From positions 682,001 through 746,000 of the forward strand of contig NZ_JACJQO010000005.1 of the NCBI RefSeq assembly GCF_014696715.1: a stretch of 64,000 nucleotides of DNA, read 5' to 3'. Shown here in pieces: positions 46,848 through 56,265 of the stretch; the stretch's first letter is position 1, and every line of letters begins with the position of its first letter. The notes below the pieces were generated by a model that was given only the letters and a program-made list of their open reading frames with translations, searched no databases and had not been told where the DNA came from. Source of the DNA: Pseudanabaena sp. FACHB-2040. GTDB lineage: Bacteria > Cyanobacteriota > Cyanobacteriia > Phormidesmidales > Phormidesmidaceae. Made by a program: the position numbers and the translations under genes.

Positions 46848-47105
46848 TTGTGCGAGTTGCTCACTCTAATTGATAACTTTAGGATGCTGCTCCAACCAAT
46901 GACTGAAGCAACCTAATAACTTAGTATGCGGAAACTTTTGGCCTAGCATTCTAGCTGGGATAAACCGATAGCTTCTGTAGCGCCATTCTCTGCAAGATTG
47001 CTTTACTGCGATCGCAATGACAGATACGGGATGGGGCTCCACCTCGCCATCGCGCGTTAGAGGATTGGCTTAAAGTGGAATTGGCCTGTTTGCGTGCTTT
47101 TCTCA

Positions 47106-48494
47106 ATGTTTCAGGCAACTCGGCGGCGGTTAGCTCTTTGGTACACAGCCGTTACGGCGGTGCTGCTGCTGCTGTTCGCCAGCGGCTTCTATTTATATGT
47201 GCGCACAACGCTGGTCGAACGGGTCGATGACACCTTGAACCACGTCGTTGAGATTGTGCAGCGATCGCTAGTGATTGAGGCGGGGGAACCGGGCGGGCGC
47301 GTGCTAACTGCCGTGGGCGTGATTGAGCCGTCTGTCCATGTCAACGTTGAGGCTAGCTTTCGAGACAATGCGCCGACTGGAGAAGACGACCACATCGACC
47401 TAGAATGGTTTGGGCCGACGGGCGATCTGCTGTGGACGACTCTGTCTGAGCCCCTGAACATTCCCCTGCACGTGAATCCGGCAGGGGAGACGGTACGGGT
47501 CAGCAATGAACAGGTGCTCCGACAGGTGACTGAGCGGGTGCAGCAAAATCATCAGGTGCTGGGCTATTTGCGGGTGAGCCATCCTTGGTTTGAGGTGACT
47601 AAGCCCAGTCGGCGGCTAATTTTGGATCTGGCCTTGGGCACTAGCCTGATGGTGGGCACGGTAGCGGGGATTGGCTGGCTGCTGTCAGGCATTGCGATCG
47701 CACCCGTGCGCGACTCCTACCAACAGCTCAAGCAGTTCACCGCAGATGCGTCTCACGAGCTGCGCAACCCAATTGCCGTGATTCAGACCAACGTGCAGGT
47801 CGCCTTGGCCGATCCCGAACCGGATGTGGCAACTCAGCAAAGTCAGCTTCAGGTGATTGAGCGGCTGACCCGGCGGCTAGGGCGACTGGTGGATGATCTG
47901 CTGTTTCTCACGCGGCAAGAAAGTGGTCTGGTGCCCCTGCGGCGAGAATCTTTTGACCTGGATCTGCTGTTGGCAGAAGTGACTGAGGAGCAGCAGGTGA
48001 TTGCCCAAGAGCAGGAAATCAAGCTGGACTACGGCATCTTAGCTCCGGTGGCTGTGGCTCTGAGCAAGGGAGCAGGGGCCGAAGAAGCAGAGCCGCTTGA
48101 CCAAGATAAATTCACCCTGGCGGGCGATCCCGATCAAATTACCCGGCTCTTTACTAATCTAATTGGCAATGCCCTGCAGTACACACCCAAGGCGGGGCGA
48201 GTTGAGGTAACGCTACAGCCCGCTCGACAACAGGGGCAGCCTTGGCTTCAGGTGGTGGTCAAAGACACGGGGATCGGCATCACAGCGGAGGCGCTGGCCC
48301 ATGTGTTTGATCGGTTTTATCGGGTCGATCCGGCCCGCAGCCGCAGCATGAATGGCGCGGCGGGATCAGGCTTGGGGCTTGCGATCGCAAAGGTCATTGT
48401 CGATAACCACAGAGGCCAGATCCGGCTAGACAGCCAGCCTGGACAAGGAACGACAGTGACTGTGCTACTACCCCGGCTTACTTTGATTGGCTAA
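47106..48494 (+). CDS. Sensor histidine kinase
   Basis: The protein (462 residues from ATG 47106; a GTG lies four codons earlier) starts MFQATRRRLALWYTAV. It has two membrane segments, near 10-33 and 170-195, with a periplasmic sensor between them. The HisKA H-box is FTADASHELRNPIAVIQ near 215, and the HATPase domain shows LIGNALQYTP, VKDTGIGI and GSGLGLAIAKVIVDNH. It should phosphorylate a response regulator. No regulator gene is adjacent; an OmpR-type regulator lies 9 kb away. The stop overlaps the convergent DUF389 gene by 17 bp. Confidence 0.93.
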   Translation: MFQATRRRLALWYTAVTAVLLLLFASGFYLYVRTTLVERVDDTLNHVVEIVQRSLVIEAGEPGGRVLTAVGVIEPSVHVNVEASFRDNAPTGEDDHIDLEWFGPTGDLLWTTLSEPLNIPLHVNPAGETVRVSNEQVLRQVTERVQQNHQVLGYLRVSHPWFEVTKPSRRLILDLALGTSLMVGTVAGIGWLLSGIAIAPVRDSYQQLKQFTADASHELRNPIAVIQTNVQVALADPEPDVATQQSQLQVIERLTRRLGRLVDDLLFLTRQESGLVPLRRESFDLDLLLAEVTEEQQVIAQEQEIKLDYGILAPVAVALSKGAGAEEAEPLDQDKFTLAGDPDQITRLFTNLIGNALQYTPKAGRVEVTLQPARQQGQPWLQVVVKDTGIGITAEALAHVFDRFYRVDPARSRSMNGAAGSGLGLAIAKVIVDNHRGQIRLDSQPGQGTTVTVLLPRLTLIG

Positions 48495-49545
48495 GTTCTG
48501 GGGAAGTCGTACGAAATCGGGCAATTGGCAACACGTCTACCCTCAAATCGATCCTTTGCTCTAGCTCCGTTTCAAGCATTTGATGCAGTTGATCAATCTC
48601 AGTTTCGGTGACGGATTGGGGCATGGCCGACAGCTCAAGGTGCAGCTGCAGATAGGTCTGCTGGCGTTGAACCGATAGTCTAGTAACAGAGAAGTTGTCG
48701 TTAGTTGAAGCAGATTGCTCAACCAGGCGGTAAACCCGAGTTCGGGTACGCTGCTGCCAAGCCAAATCTCGAAACGATAGACCAAGAGGCAGGCCCAGTA
48801 GGGTCAGGGCTAGCACCGAAAGGGTGAGGCCGCGCTTGGCCCGTTCCGCTGTGCCATAGCCTTGCCAGATAAATATCAGCGCCCCGCTAAAGATGATCCC
48901 GGCGAGGTTCGTCAGCAGCATGAGAGATGCCCCCAGCGCCACATCTCGAGAGGGCAAGGCAAGGCCAATGCCGATCACGCTGAGGGGAGGCACCAGCGCC
49001 ACAGAAATGGCAACCCCCGGCAGTGCGTCAGCAATGTGCCGCCGAGACTTGGCGTAAGCACCCGCTGCGCCCGCCGCCAAGGCCACCCCTAGATCGATTA
49101 ATGTCGGAACGCTGCGGGCCTCAATTTCTGGGGTCAATGACGCTAGCCCCAACAAAACCGTGATCAGGCTGGCGGTGCCAATGCCCAGTACAGCCCCGGT
49201 TATCACAGAGAAGCTTGCTCGCTTGAGCAGTCGCCGATTGTTCAAGGTCATGGCAAACGCAATGGCAATGATCGGCCCCATTAAAGGCGCGATAATCATG
49301 GCCCCGATGATGGTGGCGCTGCTGTTGGCCAGAAGGCCCAGCGTGGAAATAATGACAGACAGCAGCAGCAGAATGTAGTAGTTGGGGGTGGGTTCGGCCC
49401 AGCGCCAGAGATCGCGGCTCAAACCTGCCATGAGAACTGGCTTGCTCTTGAGCCAAAACCAATCCCCGCTGTTACTTTGCGTCATCGTTCCGGCCCAACG
49501 CCGTAGGCGAACAATGCGCCGCCGCCAGGGATAGCTAAATTTCAT
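48478..49545 (-). CDS. DUF389 domain-containing membrane protein (TIGR00341 family)
   Basis: The 355-residue protein has several membrane segments with the DUF389 pattern: ANSSATIIGAMIIAPLMGPIIAIAFAM near residue 74, GAAGAYAKSRRHIADALPGVAISVALVPPLSVIGIGLA near 163, and NLAGIIFSGALIFI near 215. A soluble C-terminal tail follows. Function is not established. It overlaps the sensor kinase stop by 17 bp, tail to tail. Confidence 0.85.
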   Translation of the reverse strand: MKFSYPWRRRIVRLRRWAGTMTQSNSGDWFWLKSKPVLMAGLSRDLWRWAEPTPNYYILLLLSVIISTLGLLANSSATIIGAMIIAPLMGPIIAIAFAMTLNNRRLLKRASFSVITGAVLGIGTASLITVLLGLASLTPEIEARSVPTLIDLGVALAAGAAGAYAKSRRHIADALPGVAISVALVPPLSVIGIGLALPSRDVALGASLMLLTNLAGIIFSGALIFIWQGYGTAERAKRGLTLSVLALTLLGLPLGLSFRDLAWQQRTRTRVYRLVEQSASTNDNFSVTRLSVQRQQTYLQLHLELSAMPQSVTETEIDQLHQMLETELEQRIDLRVDVLPIARFRTTSPELSQSK

Positions 49546-50060
49546 AGGAAGTTAGGAGTAAAGAGACTGAAGAGGCAGCATGCTGGGCTAATCCCTTCCA
49601 TTTGTCAAGCTCACTTCATTATTGGAGATTGCTGTCTGATGATATAAACGATGGAATATTGGCAGCTTAACGTCAGCAGCGGGGCAATCTTTCATCCAGA
49701 AGGATGTATTAAGCCACAGCAGGGAACCCGCAGCAGCTTTCCATCTTCAGAGAGAGTCTAGGACGGGCGGGGATCTTTAGGGTAAGTCTTAAGGGCAAAA
49801 CAGCAGCGCACATTAAATCTTGAAGCGGTTTCATCAAGGGGCGTTAGGATAGGCTGATGGCGCTGCGATCGCAAGGGGAATTATCCGCTGTCTTACCCGG
49901 CCCCTGCGCGCTGATTCAACAGAGATGCTTTTTGATTCCCAGAGATACTAAACCAAGCTGTTTAAGGTTAACTTGCGATCCCCGCATCTAACGAGATGCG
50001 TCCTTTAGTATTTCGTCCTTTTGGTATTTTGTTGCATTGCACTCATTGACTATTGACTCT
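49546..50060. other. Leader region of the GH57/DUF3536 gene
   Basis: About 515 bases lie between the divergent DUF389 start and the GH57 start. A HIP1 site lies at about 49866. A 7-bp perfect stem, CGCATCT-AACG-AGATGCG, lies at 49983-50000 in the probable leader. No tRNA, no T-run terminator and no convincing small gene were found. Confidence 0.45.
49983..50000 (+). repeat. 7-bp stem-loop before the GH57-like gene
   Basis: CGCATCT pairs exactly with AGATGCG around AACG, ending 60 bp before ATG 50061. It could be a leader hairpin. Confidence 0.4.
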
Positions 50061-52724
50061 ATGGCTGACTCCCTGCAGTTTTCAGCGTCTACAGTTGCGC
50101 TTGCTTTACGAGCCCCTGCCGATCCCCGCCTGGATCCAGCAAATCCGCCGCTGCCGACAACGACCGGTATTTACGTCTGCATTCACGGACATTTTTATCA
50201 GCCGCCTCGCGAAAACCCCTATCTCAACGCAGTTGAGCGCCAGGCTGGAGCAGCGCCCTTCCACGACTGGAATGAGCGGATTCACCATGAGTGTTACCGG
50301 CCCAACGCCTTTGCCCGCATTCTCAACCACCGGGGCGAGGTCATGCGGATTGTCAATAACTATGAGTACATCAGCTTCAATATCGGCCCAACGCTGCTGA
50401 GCTGGATGGAAGGCTACGATCCCGAAACCTATCAGCGGATCTTAGAGGCCGATAGGCGCAGCTGCGCTCGCTTGGATGGCCACGGCAATGCGATCGCTCA
50501 GGTCTACAACCACGTCATCATGCCCCTAGCTAACCGGCGTGACAAATACACCCAAATCCACTGGGGCAAGACCGACTTTAAGCGCCGCTTTGGCCGCGAT
50601 CCCGAAGGGATGTGGCTGGCCGAGACAGCGGTCGACGCTGAAACGCTAGAAGCCTTAGTGGATGAGGGCATTCGCTTCATCATTTTGGCCCCCTCCCAGG
50701 TGCAGCGCTGCCGGCCGATGGCGGCTGGGGATCAGCCACCCGGAGACTGGTTTGAGGTGGGCGGCGGTCAGGTTGATCCGAGCCGTCCCTACCGCTGTTT
50801 CTTAAAAGACGCTCACGGGAATGCCGACCCCGAACGATTTATTGACGTTTTCTTCTACGATGGCCCCATTTCAAGGGATATGGGCTTTAACGACGTGCTC
50901 AGCTCTTCCCAACACTTTGCTGGGCGCTTGGGTCAGGCAATTCATGGGGATCACCGTCCGGCCCAGCTGATCTCGGTCGCTACTGATGGCGAAACCTTTG
51001 GGCATCACCGAGGCGGAGCCGAGAAAACTCTGGCTTACGCTGTGACTCAGGAATTTCCTCAGCACGGTTGGTGCGTGACTAACTATGCTCACTATCTAGC
51101 CCTACACCCACCTACCTGGGAGGCCGACCTCAAACCTGTGACCGCCTGGAGCTGTGCCCACGGCGTAGACCGCTGGCAGGACGACTGCGGCTGTGGCGGG
51201 GGCGGGGGCTGGCACCAGCAATGGCGTAAACCACTGCGTCAGACGTTGGACTGGCTACGAGATCGGCTCACAGCAGTCTTTGTCGAGAAAGGTCCCCAGT
51301 TTTTCACCGATCCCTGGGCAGCGCGCAATGCCTACATCAATGTGGTAGGCGATCGCAGTGAGGCCAGTCTCAAGCGTTTCTTCCAGGCTCACCAGTGCCG
51401 CAAGCTAACCCGCATAGAGTGGGTAGATGCGCTGCAGCTGCTAGAAATGCAGCGCCATGCCCTATTTATGTACACCAGCTGCGGCTGGTTCTTTGAAGAG
51501 CTGTCGCGGCCCGAAGGCACCCAAATTCTACGCTACGCAGCGCGAGCGCTGGAGCTGGCAGGTGAAGTGGCCGGGGTGGAGCTAGAGTCTGAGTTCGTGC
51601 GGCGATTGACCAAAGCGCCCAGCAATGTGCCCGGCTTTGAAAATGGGGCCGGGGTTTACCAGCAGCTAGTGATCCCCGCCAAGGTGAGCCTGGAGCAGGT
51701 GGCGGCTCACTATGCTATGAGTTCTCTGTTTGTGGAGTATCGCCAGGAGCAGCAGCTTTTCTGCTACACCGTTACCCAGCGAGACTACCAGCTGCAGCGT
51801 ATGGGACCGATTGCGATGGCAGTGGGGCAGATTCAGCTAGTTTCAGATATCACCCGCGAAAAGCTCGACCTCTCCTTTGCGGTGCTGCATCTGGGCGGCT
51901 GGGATTTCCACTGCTGCATCCAGTCCTTCCGGTCACGTCTGGCCTACACACGCGCTAAGGAAGAGCTGTTTGAGGTGCTGGGGCAGGCTAGCGTCACCCA
52001 GACTATCCTGGCGATCAACCGAATATTCGGGGAGCGGTCCTACAGCCTAGAGGATCTTTTTGCCGAGGAGCGCCACCGCATCATGCGCCTGCTCTCACAG
52101 GAGACACTGTTGCGGCTTGACCAGCTCTATACCCAGGTTTACCGCGACAACTACAGCCTGCTGCGGGCCTTCCACCGAGACGGTCTGCCGGTACCCCAGG
52201 AACTTCAGGTAGCGGCAGAAATTGCCCTCAGCCAGCGAGCCCTAGAAGTGCTGGAAGCCCTGGAGCGAGAAACCGGTGATCCGGGCAGCAATCCGCTGCG
52301 GATCGGCGGCCATTATATAGATGAGCTGGATGCGATCGCAACTGAAGCCAGTTACTTCCAGTGTCGCCTAACCCTGCCAGGGGCCAAGTCTATGCTAGAG
52401 GCGCTAGTCTGGCGCTCCGTCTGGCACCTACTCAGTCAACCCCAGCCCGACACCATCCAGGCCGACGTAGATTGGCTGAGCCGCCTGATTGAGGTGCCAA
52501 CCCGGCTGTCTCTGCACCTGTCTCCAGATCGCACTCAGGAGCTGTACTATCAGCACCTATATGCGGTGTTGGTGCCCGCTCTACTTGCCGCAGAGCCTAA
52601 CGGAAAGTCTCGGCCTGGTCCTGATCAAACCCTTTTTGCTAAGCACCTGCTGCGTCTGGGCCAGTGCTTGGCAGTTGATGTTTTCCACCTATTAGCTCAG
52701 CTAGAAATCAGTGAGCAAAGCTAG
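50061..52724 (+). CDS. Glycoside hydrolase family 57-like protein with DUF3536
   Basis: The protein has 887 residues from ATG 50061; a TTG at 50037 is in frame. The N-terminal GH57 domain has CIHGHFYQPPRENPYL near residue 40, FNIGPTLLSWME near 104, the probable nucleophile Glu in GMWLAETAVDAETLEAL near 190 and the probable acid/base Asp in ATDGETFGHHRGG near 308. A cysteine/glycine-rich DCGCGGGGGWHQQWRKPLR lies near 374. The C-terminal half matches DUF3536. These proteins probably act on alpha-glucans, but activity is not known for this subfamily. It is single and ends before a 10-bp hairpin. Confidence 0.88.
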   Translation: MADSLQFSASTVALALRAPADPRLDPANPPLPTTTGIYVCIHGHFYQPPRENPYLNAVERQAGAAPFHDWNERIHHECYRPNAFARILNHRGEVMRIVNNYEYISFNIGPTLLSWMEGYDPETYQRILEADRRSCARLDGHGNAIAQVYNHVIMPLANRRDKYTQIHWGKTDFKRRFGRDPEGMWLAETAVDAETLEALVDEGIRFIILAPSQVQRCRPMAAGDQPPGDWFEVGGGQVDPSRPYRCFLKDAHGNADPERFIDVFFYDGPISRDMGFNDVLSSSQHFAGRLGQAIHGDHRPAQLISVATDGETFGHHRGGAEKTLAYAVTQEFPQHGWCVTNYAHYLALHPPTWEADLKPVTAWSCAHGVDRWQDDCGCGGGGGWHQQWRKPLRQTLDWLRDRLTAVFVEKGPQFFTDPWAARNAYINVVGDRSEASLKRFFQAHQCRKLTRIEWVDALQLLEMQRHALFMYTSCGWFFEELSRPEGTQILRYAARALELAGEVAGVELESEFVRRLTKAPSNVPGFENGAGVYQQLVIPAKVSLEQVAAHYAMSSLFVEYRQEQQLFCYTVTQRDYQLQRMGPIAMAVGQIQLVSDITREKLDLSFAVLHLGGWDFHCCIQSFRSRLAYTRAKEELFEVLGQASVTQTILAINRIFGERSYSLEDLFAEERHRIMRLLSQETLLRLDQLYTQVYRDNYSLLRAFHRDGLPVPQELQVAAEIALSQRALEVLEALERETGDPGSNPLRIGGHYIDELDAIATEASYFQCRLTLPGAKSMLEALVWRSVWHLLSQPQPDTIQADVDWLSRLIEVPTRLSLHLSPDRTQELYYQHLYAVLVPALLAAEPNGKSRPGPDQTLFAKHLLRLGQCLAVDVFHLLAQLEISEQS

Positions 52725-52741
52725 GCTCGAAGCATAAACGG

Positions 52742-52769
52742 AGGTTGGGTTGCCAGCAAAACCCAACCT
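52742..52769 (+). terminator. Terminator-like hairpin after the GH57 gene
   Basis: AGGTTGGGTT at 52742-52751 pairs exactly with AACCCAACCT at 52760-52769 around an 8-nt loop. ATAATTTT follows on the plus strand. It begins 17 bp after the GH57 stop. Confidence 0.7.
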
Positions 52770-52815
52770 ATAATTTTGACTAGAAATTTGAGTGGGTGAA
52801 TCAAGCTGCTAGCTA

Positions 52816-52845
52816 ACAAAAAAGGGGCACACCATTGTATGCCCC
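52816..52845 (-). terminator. Rho-independent terminator of the SPOR-like gene
   Basis: On the minus strand GGGGCATAC pairs with GTGTGCCCC (52845-52824, one G-T pair) around AATG, followed by TTTTTTGTT (52823-52815). It lies 27 bp past the stop of the SPOR-like gene. Confidence 0.85.
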
Positions 52846-52872
52846 AGCAGTAGTCTCCCAAACTCTTAGAAT

Positions 52873-54024
52873 CTAGCGGTAGTTAACATCGCGGTAGACC
52901 AACCGAGAGTCAAAGCCGCGAGCCCTTAAAATATTGACCAGCGACTCTGCCTCAAAGCGGTTAGTAAAACTGCCCGCATTGATAAATCTACCTTGACGGG
53001 CACTTTCAAACTGGGCTTGGGGCGCGATGGCTCGAACCTGCGTTAGGGTCTGCTCATTGCCAAAGACTGCCGCTACAAAGGGGCTTAAATCGGCAGTGGC
53101 GGCAGGAGGAGTCACCCCTGGAGGGAGGTCGGTCTGAGGAATGTTGACTACCAAAGGACCGATACGCTGTTCCTCAAGCACAACTCTCCCCGTGGCGTCA
53201 ATAAACTGGAGCACCGCCTCCCCACCACTATTAGCCCGGACAAAATAACGACCCGGGATATTCCTAAAGCTCGCCCCCCCGTAGTAACTGACCCAGTTCT
53301 GATAGGGAGCTTCTGTGGGGCTTAGCAGCGTTGCAACCTGACCGTTGACAGCGGACTGCTGACTCAGCTTATCGTAGACATTGAGCAGCCTAGTATTATC
53401 GCGAGTATATACCCGCGCTGAAAAGGTTCTTGTCTCGAAAGCCAGAATAGTGTTGGCATCTAGGTTAGGTTGCTGGCCGCCGCCAGTCGTAATATCTGGT
53501 ACGTTAATAGCGGCAATCGACGTACTGTTCTCCTGCACCTGCAGCGCATTGGTAGCCTGCACAATAATTTCTAGGCTGGCTTGATTGGTCGTCCGATTGG
53601 CGTTGGCCCGAAAAATAACGTTTTGGGCATTGCGAGAGCCAAAGCTGTCGTAGGAAACCCAGGGAGTACTAGCCAACTGGCCCCGGTAGGTCACTGGCGC
53701 TGCATTTTGCTCAAGCTGCCCTGTGCTCCTGTTATAGATATTCATTCTGAGCGGGGTACCTGTTCTGGGGTAAACGCTCACAACGTAGTTAGGCGTTGTG
53801 AAGTAGAGGGTACTGTTCTGCTGAGTATTAGGTTCTTGGGCAATTTGAACTGGGAAACCGAAAGCTGTCTGACCACTAGGGGGTGCTGAAGGCGCAACAT
53901 AGCTCTGTACAGGCAGGGCCATGCTGACAGTTGCAATTACAGCAACAACAGCCAGCACGAAGGGGCGTAATTTTTTGGTCAATAGCCAGGTTCTAAATCG
54001 GTGTCTTGGACCATTACTGTGCAT
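52873..54024 (-). CDS. Exported protein with C-terminal SPOR-like domain
   Basis: The 383-residue protein has a signal peptide (about residues 17-42; LPVQSYVAP). The middle beta-rich region has two similar segments (YVVSVYPRTGTPLRMNIYNRSTG near 85 and FSARVYTRDNTRLLNVYDKLS near 205), an apparent internal duplication. The C-terminal 60 residues look SPOR-like (GRFINAGSFTNRFEAESLVNILRARGFDSRLV). SPOR domains bind glycan strands at division sites; the middle region has no recognised family. It is a single gene with a strong terminator. Confidence 0.75.
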   Translation of the reverse strand: MHSNGPRHRFRTWLLTKKLRPFVLAVVAVIATVSMALPVQSYVAPSAPPSGQTAFGFPVQIAQEPNTQQNSTLYFTTPNYVVSVYPRTGTPLRMNIYNRSTGQLEQNAAPVTYRGQLASTPWVSYDSFGSRNAQNVIFRANANRTTNQASLEIIVQATNALQVQENSTSIAAINVPDITTGGGQQPNLDANTILAFETRTFSARVYTRDNTRLLNVYDKLSQQSAVNGQVATLLSPTEAPYQNWVSYYGGASFRNIPGRYFVRANSGGEAVLQFIDATGRVVLEEQRIGPLVVNIPQTDLPPGVTPPAATADLSPFVAAVFGNEQTLTQVRAIAPQAQFESARQGRFINAGSFTNRFEAESLVNILRARGFDSRLVYRDVNYR

Positions 54025-54531
54025 TATTTTCAGCTCCCAAAAACATGTGCAGACCTACCCCTAACAACCGAGGCTGCTTCGCCTAACACCAATTCCCAAG
54101 CGGCTACAGCTCGTTTTGAGGAGGGGCACAGTTTCTGTGCCCAGGACAGAGCCTGTAGCTGCAATACGGAGAATTGGTATGAGCCAAATGCTAGCTAGTT
54201 CAGTACGGCAGTTATTTTAGCGAAGATTCTCTAAAAAGTTCCCGTTTTTCCTAAAGAATCGTGGCTGTCAGCATGGGCAAGTTTAGAGAGCCATTAACGA
54301 GGCTTTATAAGTGAGTGGCTTAAATTAAACATAACTATCACTGAGAGCGCAGCGCAGCAGTCTTTTTGTCGCCGCTACTGGGTAAGGGTTGCTTCGCTTT
54401 GCTCACGATGACTATTTGGGGACACCTACTTAAAGCAGCATTGTTAACCCTAAACCTCGGCTGAAATTTAGCCAAGGCATTTAGTTAGATGAGCAACTTG
54501 TGCAAACTGAAGCCTGTATAAATAGTTGCTG
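54025..54531. other. 507-bp gap with nested palindromic element
   Basis: Between the SPOR-like and MscS genes lies a region holding the nested palindrome at 54088-54178. The remaining part (54240-54470) is unremarkable, with short repeats such as GAGCGCAGCGCAGCAG at about 54346. The SPOR-like promoter must lie here, and the MscS gene ends at its right edge. No tRNA is seen. Confidence 0.5.
54088..54178. repeat. Nested palindromic (MITE-like) element, 91 bp
   Basis: The outer arms ACCAATTC (54088-54095) and GAATTGGT (54171-54178) are inverted repeats. Inside them GCTACAG and CTGTAGC pair, and a central GGGCACAG-TTT-CTGTGCCC forms an 8-bp stem. The whole can fold as one long hairpin with internal loops. 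The design resembles small non-autonomous repeats of filamentous cyanobacteria, as I recall. Only one copy is in the window. Confidence 0.65.
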
Positions 54532-56115
54532 CTAGTCGCCTGCTGTCTGCTCTGATGAATCGAAAAGATTGGGCAGTTCTGAGGAGAGTTCAATCGGCAA
54601 AGAGCCCGTACGGATGTGAACGTCTCTCTGGGGAAAGGGAATTTCGATATGGTGCTTTCTAAATGCGGCCTCAATGGCGAAGTAAAGGTCGCTTTTGATA
54701 ATAACTTGCCGGTTGGGTTGGGAGATCCAGACCAACAGTTCAAACTTCAGAGCATTGTCGCCAAAGCCGGTAAAGAAAACTTGAGCGGCCGGGGAACGAA
54801 GAATTTGGGAGTTTTTTTCGCAGGCTTCGAGCAAAGCAAATCTCACCTTTTCCGGGTCGGAGCCGTAGGCCGTGCCCACCGGGAGCCGGATGCGGGAAAC
54901 CGGGTTACGGTGGCTCCAGTTGATCACCTCTTGCTCCAAGAAGCGGGAGTTGGGCACGATGATAGAGATGTGATCGAGGGTGCGAATTTCGGTACTGCGG
55001 GCACCGATGCGCTCAACAGTACCCAAAAACTCGCCAAAGTCTAAAAAGTCGCCTACTTGAATGGGCCGTTCAAACACCATGATCAGGCCGCTGACAAAGT
55101 CTTTGGCAATGTTTTGCAGGCCCAAACCGATACCAACACCCAGAGCGCTGGCAATCAAGGCCAGGGAGCTGAGGTCAATCCCCCAGATCTGCAGAACGAC
55201 AACGGCTCCCAAAAAGACCAGCGTGTATTTGACCAGAATGGCGACGGCTTCTTGAGATCCCCGGTTGATGCCGCTGACCTCTAAGATGCGCGATCGCAAC
55301 ACATTAGTCGCAGCACTAGAGACAATCACCACGGCCAACAGCACCGCAAACAAAACCAGCAGATCAAGGACCGAGTAGTTTCGCTCTCCCAGGTTGAGGC
55401 TGCGGGCGAATAAACCCTCTGACAGGCCCGTGGTCAGCAGATAGGTCAGCCGCCGCGTGAGGGGAAACAGGTTGGTGATGTAGAGCGCTGTGCCCAGCCA
55501 GAGGGCCACCCGAGCCAGAAAGCGAGTCAGTCCCAGCAGTAGATTGCTACCGGTAGCCTGAAGCTCTTCCTCCTGGTGGGAAAAGGTGGCGGCTGCCATC
55601 AACGGCCGCAGCGTATGCTGCCAGATCCGGCCAATCAGCCAATGGGCGACTCCAGATAGCAGCAGGGCCAGCGCCGCAGAGATAGTGGCTCGCAGCAAAA
55701 AGCCCTGCTGCCGCTCTGTTTGAGCCCGATCGAACGCCGATTGCAGTGTTTCGGTGAGGATTTCCGCCTGGGCCTCTGGGTTTTCTGCCCGGTTGAGCTG
55801 AGCATCGGCCTGAGTGATGCTCATCAAATAGTCGCCGTTGACCAAAATGACCGGCACTTCGTCCCGCACTTCTACGGTTACTACCTTGGGGTAGGGGGCT
55901 TCGGCCAGTTCCTCTAATGTCCTCTGGATCGGGTTGGCCCGCTCTTGAGCCATTAATTCTCCAGCGCTAGCAACCTGAAACAGAGGCCGGCCATCTACAA
56001 CAATGGTCTGACTTTCTACCGCCTGTGCCCCAACAGGCCCCATCAGGCAAAGATGCAGTGCGATCGCACCAATCACCGCTAAAACAAACCGCTTGAGCCG
56101 CTGCCGCCGCGCCAT
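54532..56115 (-). CDS. Mechanosensitive ion channel family protein (MscS-like)
   Basis: The 527-residue protein has an N-terminal signal or anchor (about residues 10-31, GPVGAQAV), a soluble periplasmic region, and several membrane segments from about 140 to 330. The MscS pore and beta domain follow: ALIASALGVGIGLGLQNIAKDFVSGLIMVFERPIQVGDFLDF near 320-360, then TEIRTLDHISIIVPNSRFLEQEVINWSHRN. Such channels open under membrane tension. The length is longer than E. coli MscS, as in the larger MscS-like group. The C-terminus ends near a repeat-rich gap. Confidence 0.92.
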   Translation of the reverse strand: MARRQRLKRFVLAVIGAIALHLCLMGPVGAQAVESQTIVVDGRPLFQVASAGELMAQERANPIQRTLEELAEAPYPKVVTVEVRDEVPVILVNGDYLMSITQADAQLNRAENPEAQAEILTETLQSAFDRAQTERQQGFLLRATISAALALLLSGVAHWLIGRIWQHTLRPLMAAATFSHQEEELQATGSNLLLGLTRFLARVALWLGTALYITNLFPLTRRLTYLLTTGLSEGLFARSLNLGERNYSVLDLLVLFAVLLAVVIVSSAATNVLRSRILEVSGINRGSQEAVAILVKYTLVFLGAVVVLQIWGIDLSSLALIASALGVGIGLGLQNIAKDFVSGLIMVFERPIQVGDFLDFGEFLGTVERIGARSTEIRTLDHISIIVPNSRFLEQEVINWSHRNPVSRIRLPVGTAYGSDPEKVRFALLEACEKNSQILRSPAAQVFFTGFGDNALKFELLVWISQPNRQVIIKSDLYFAIEAAFRKHHIEIPFPQRDVHIRTGSLPIELSSELPNLFDSSEQTAGD

Positions 56116-56265
56116 GAGTTCCCTTCATTATCGTTTTCAGGATACTCCTTTCTGACGGTGGCGGCGCAGCAGAGGTGCCGGGAAAACTGCCATAGGCAGC
56201 AGGAGACGACCCTGGCTCCCAGACCACCTAACCAAATTCAGCGGTTGCGCCGAGTGCCCATAGCC

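Noticed and set aside
44383..47007. Absence of HIP1 sites as evidence that the AT-rich block is foreign
   Set aside because: The GH15-like gene just before it also lacks HIP1 over more than 3 kb, so the gap is not informative.
54001..54198. 65-codon plus-strand frame
   Set aside because: It runs through the nested palindromic element and the antisense end of the SPOR-like gene, with no domain.
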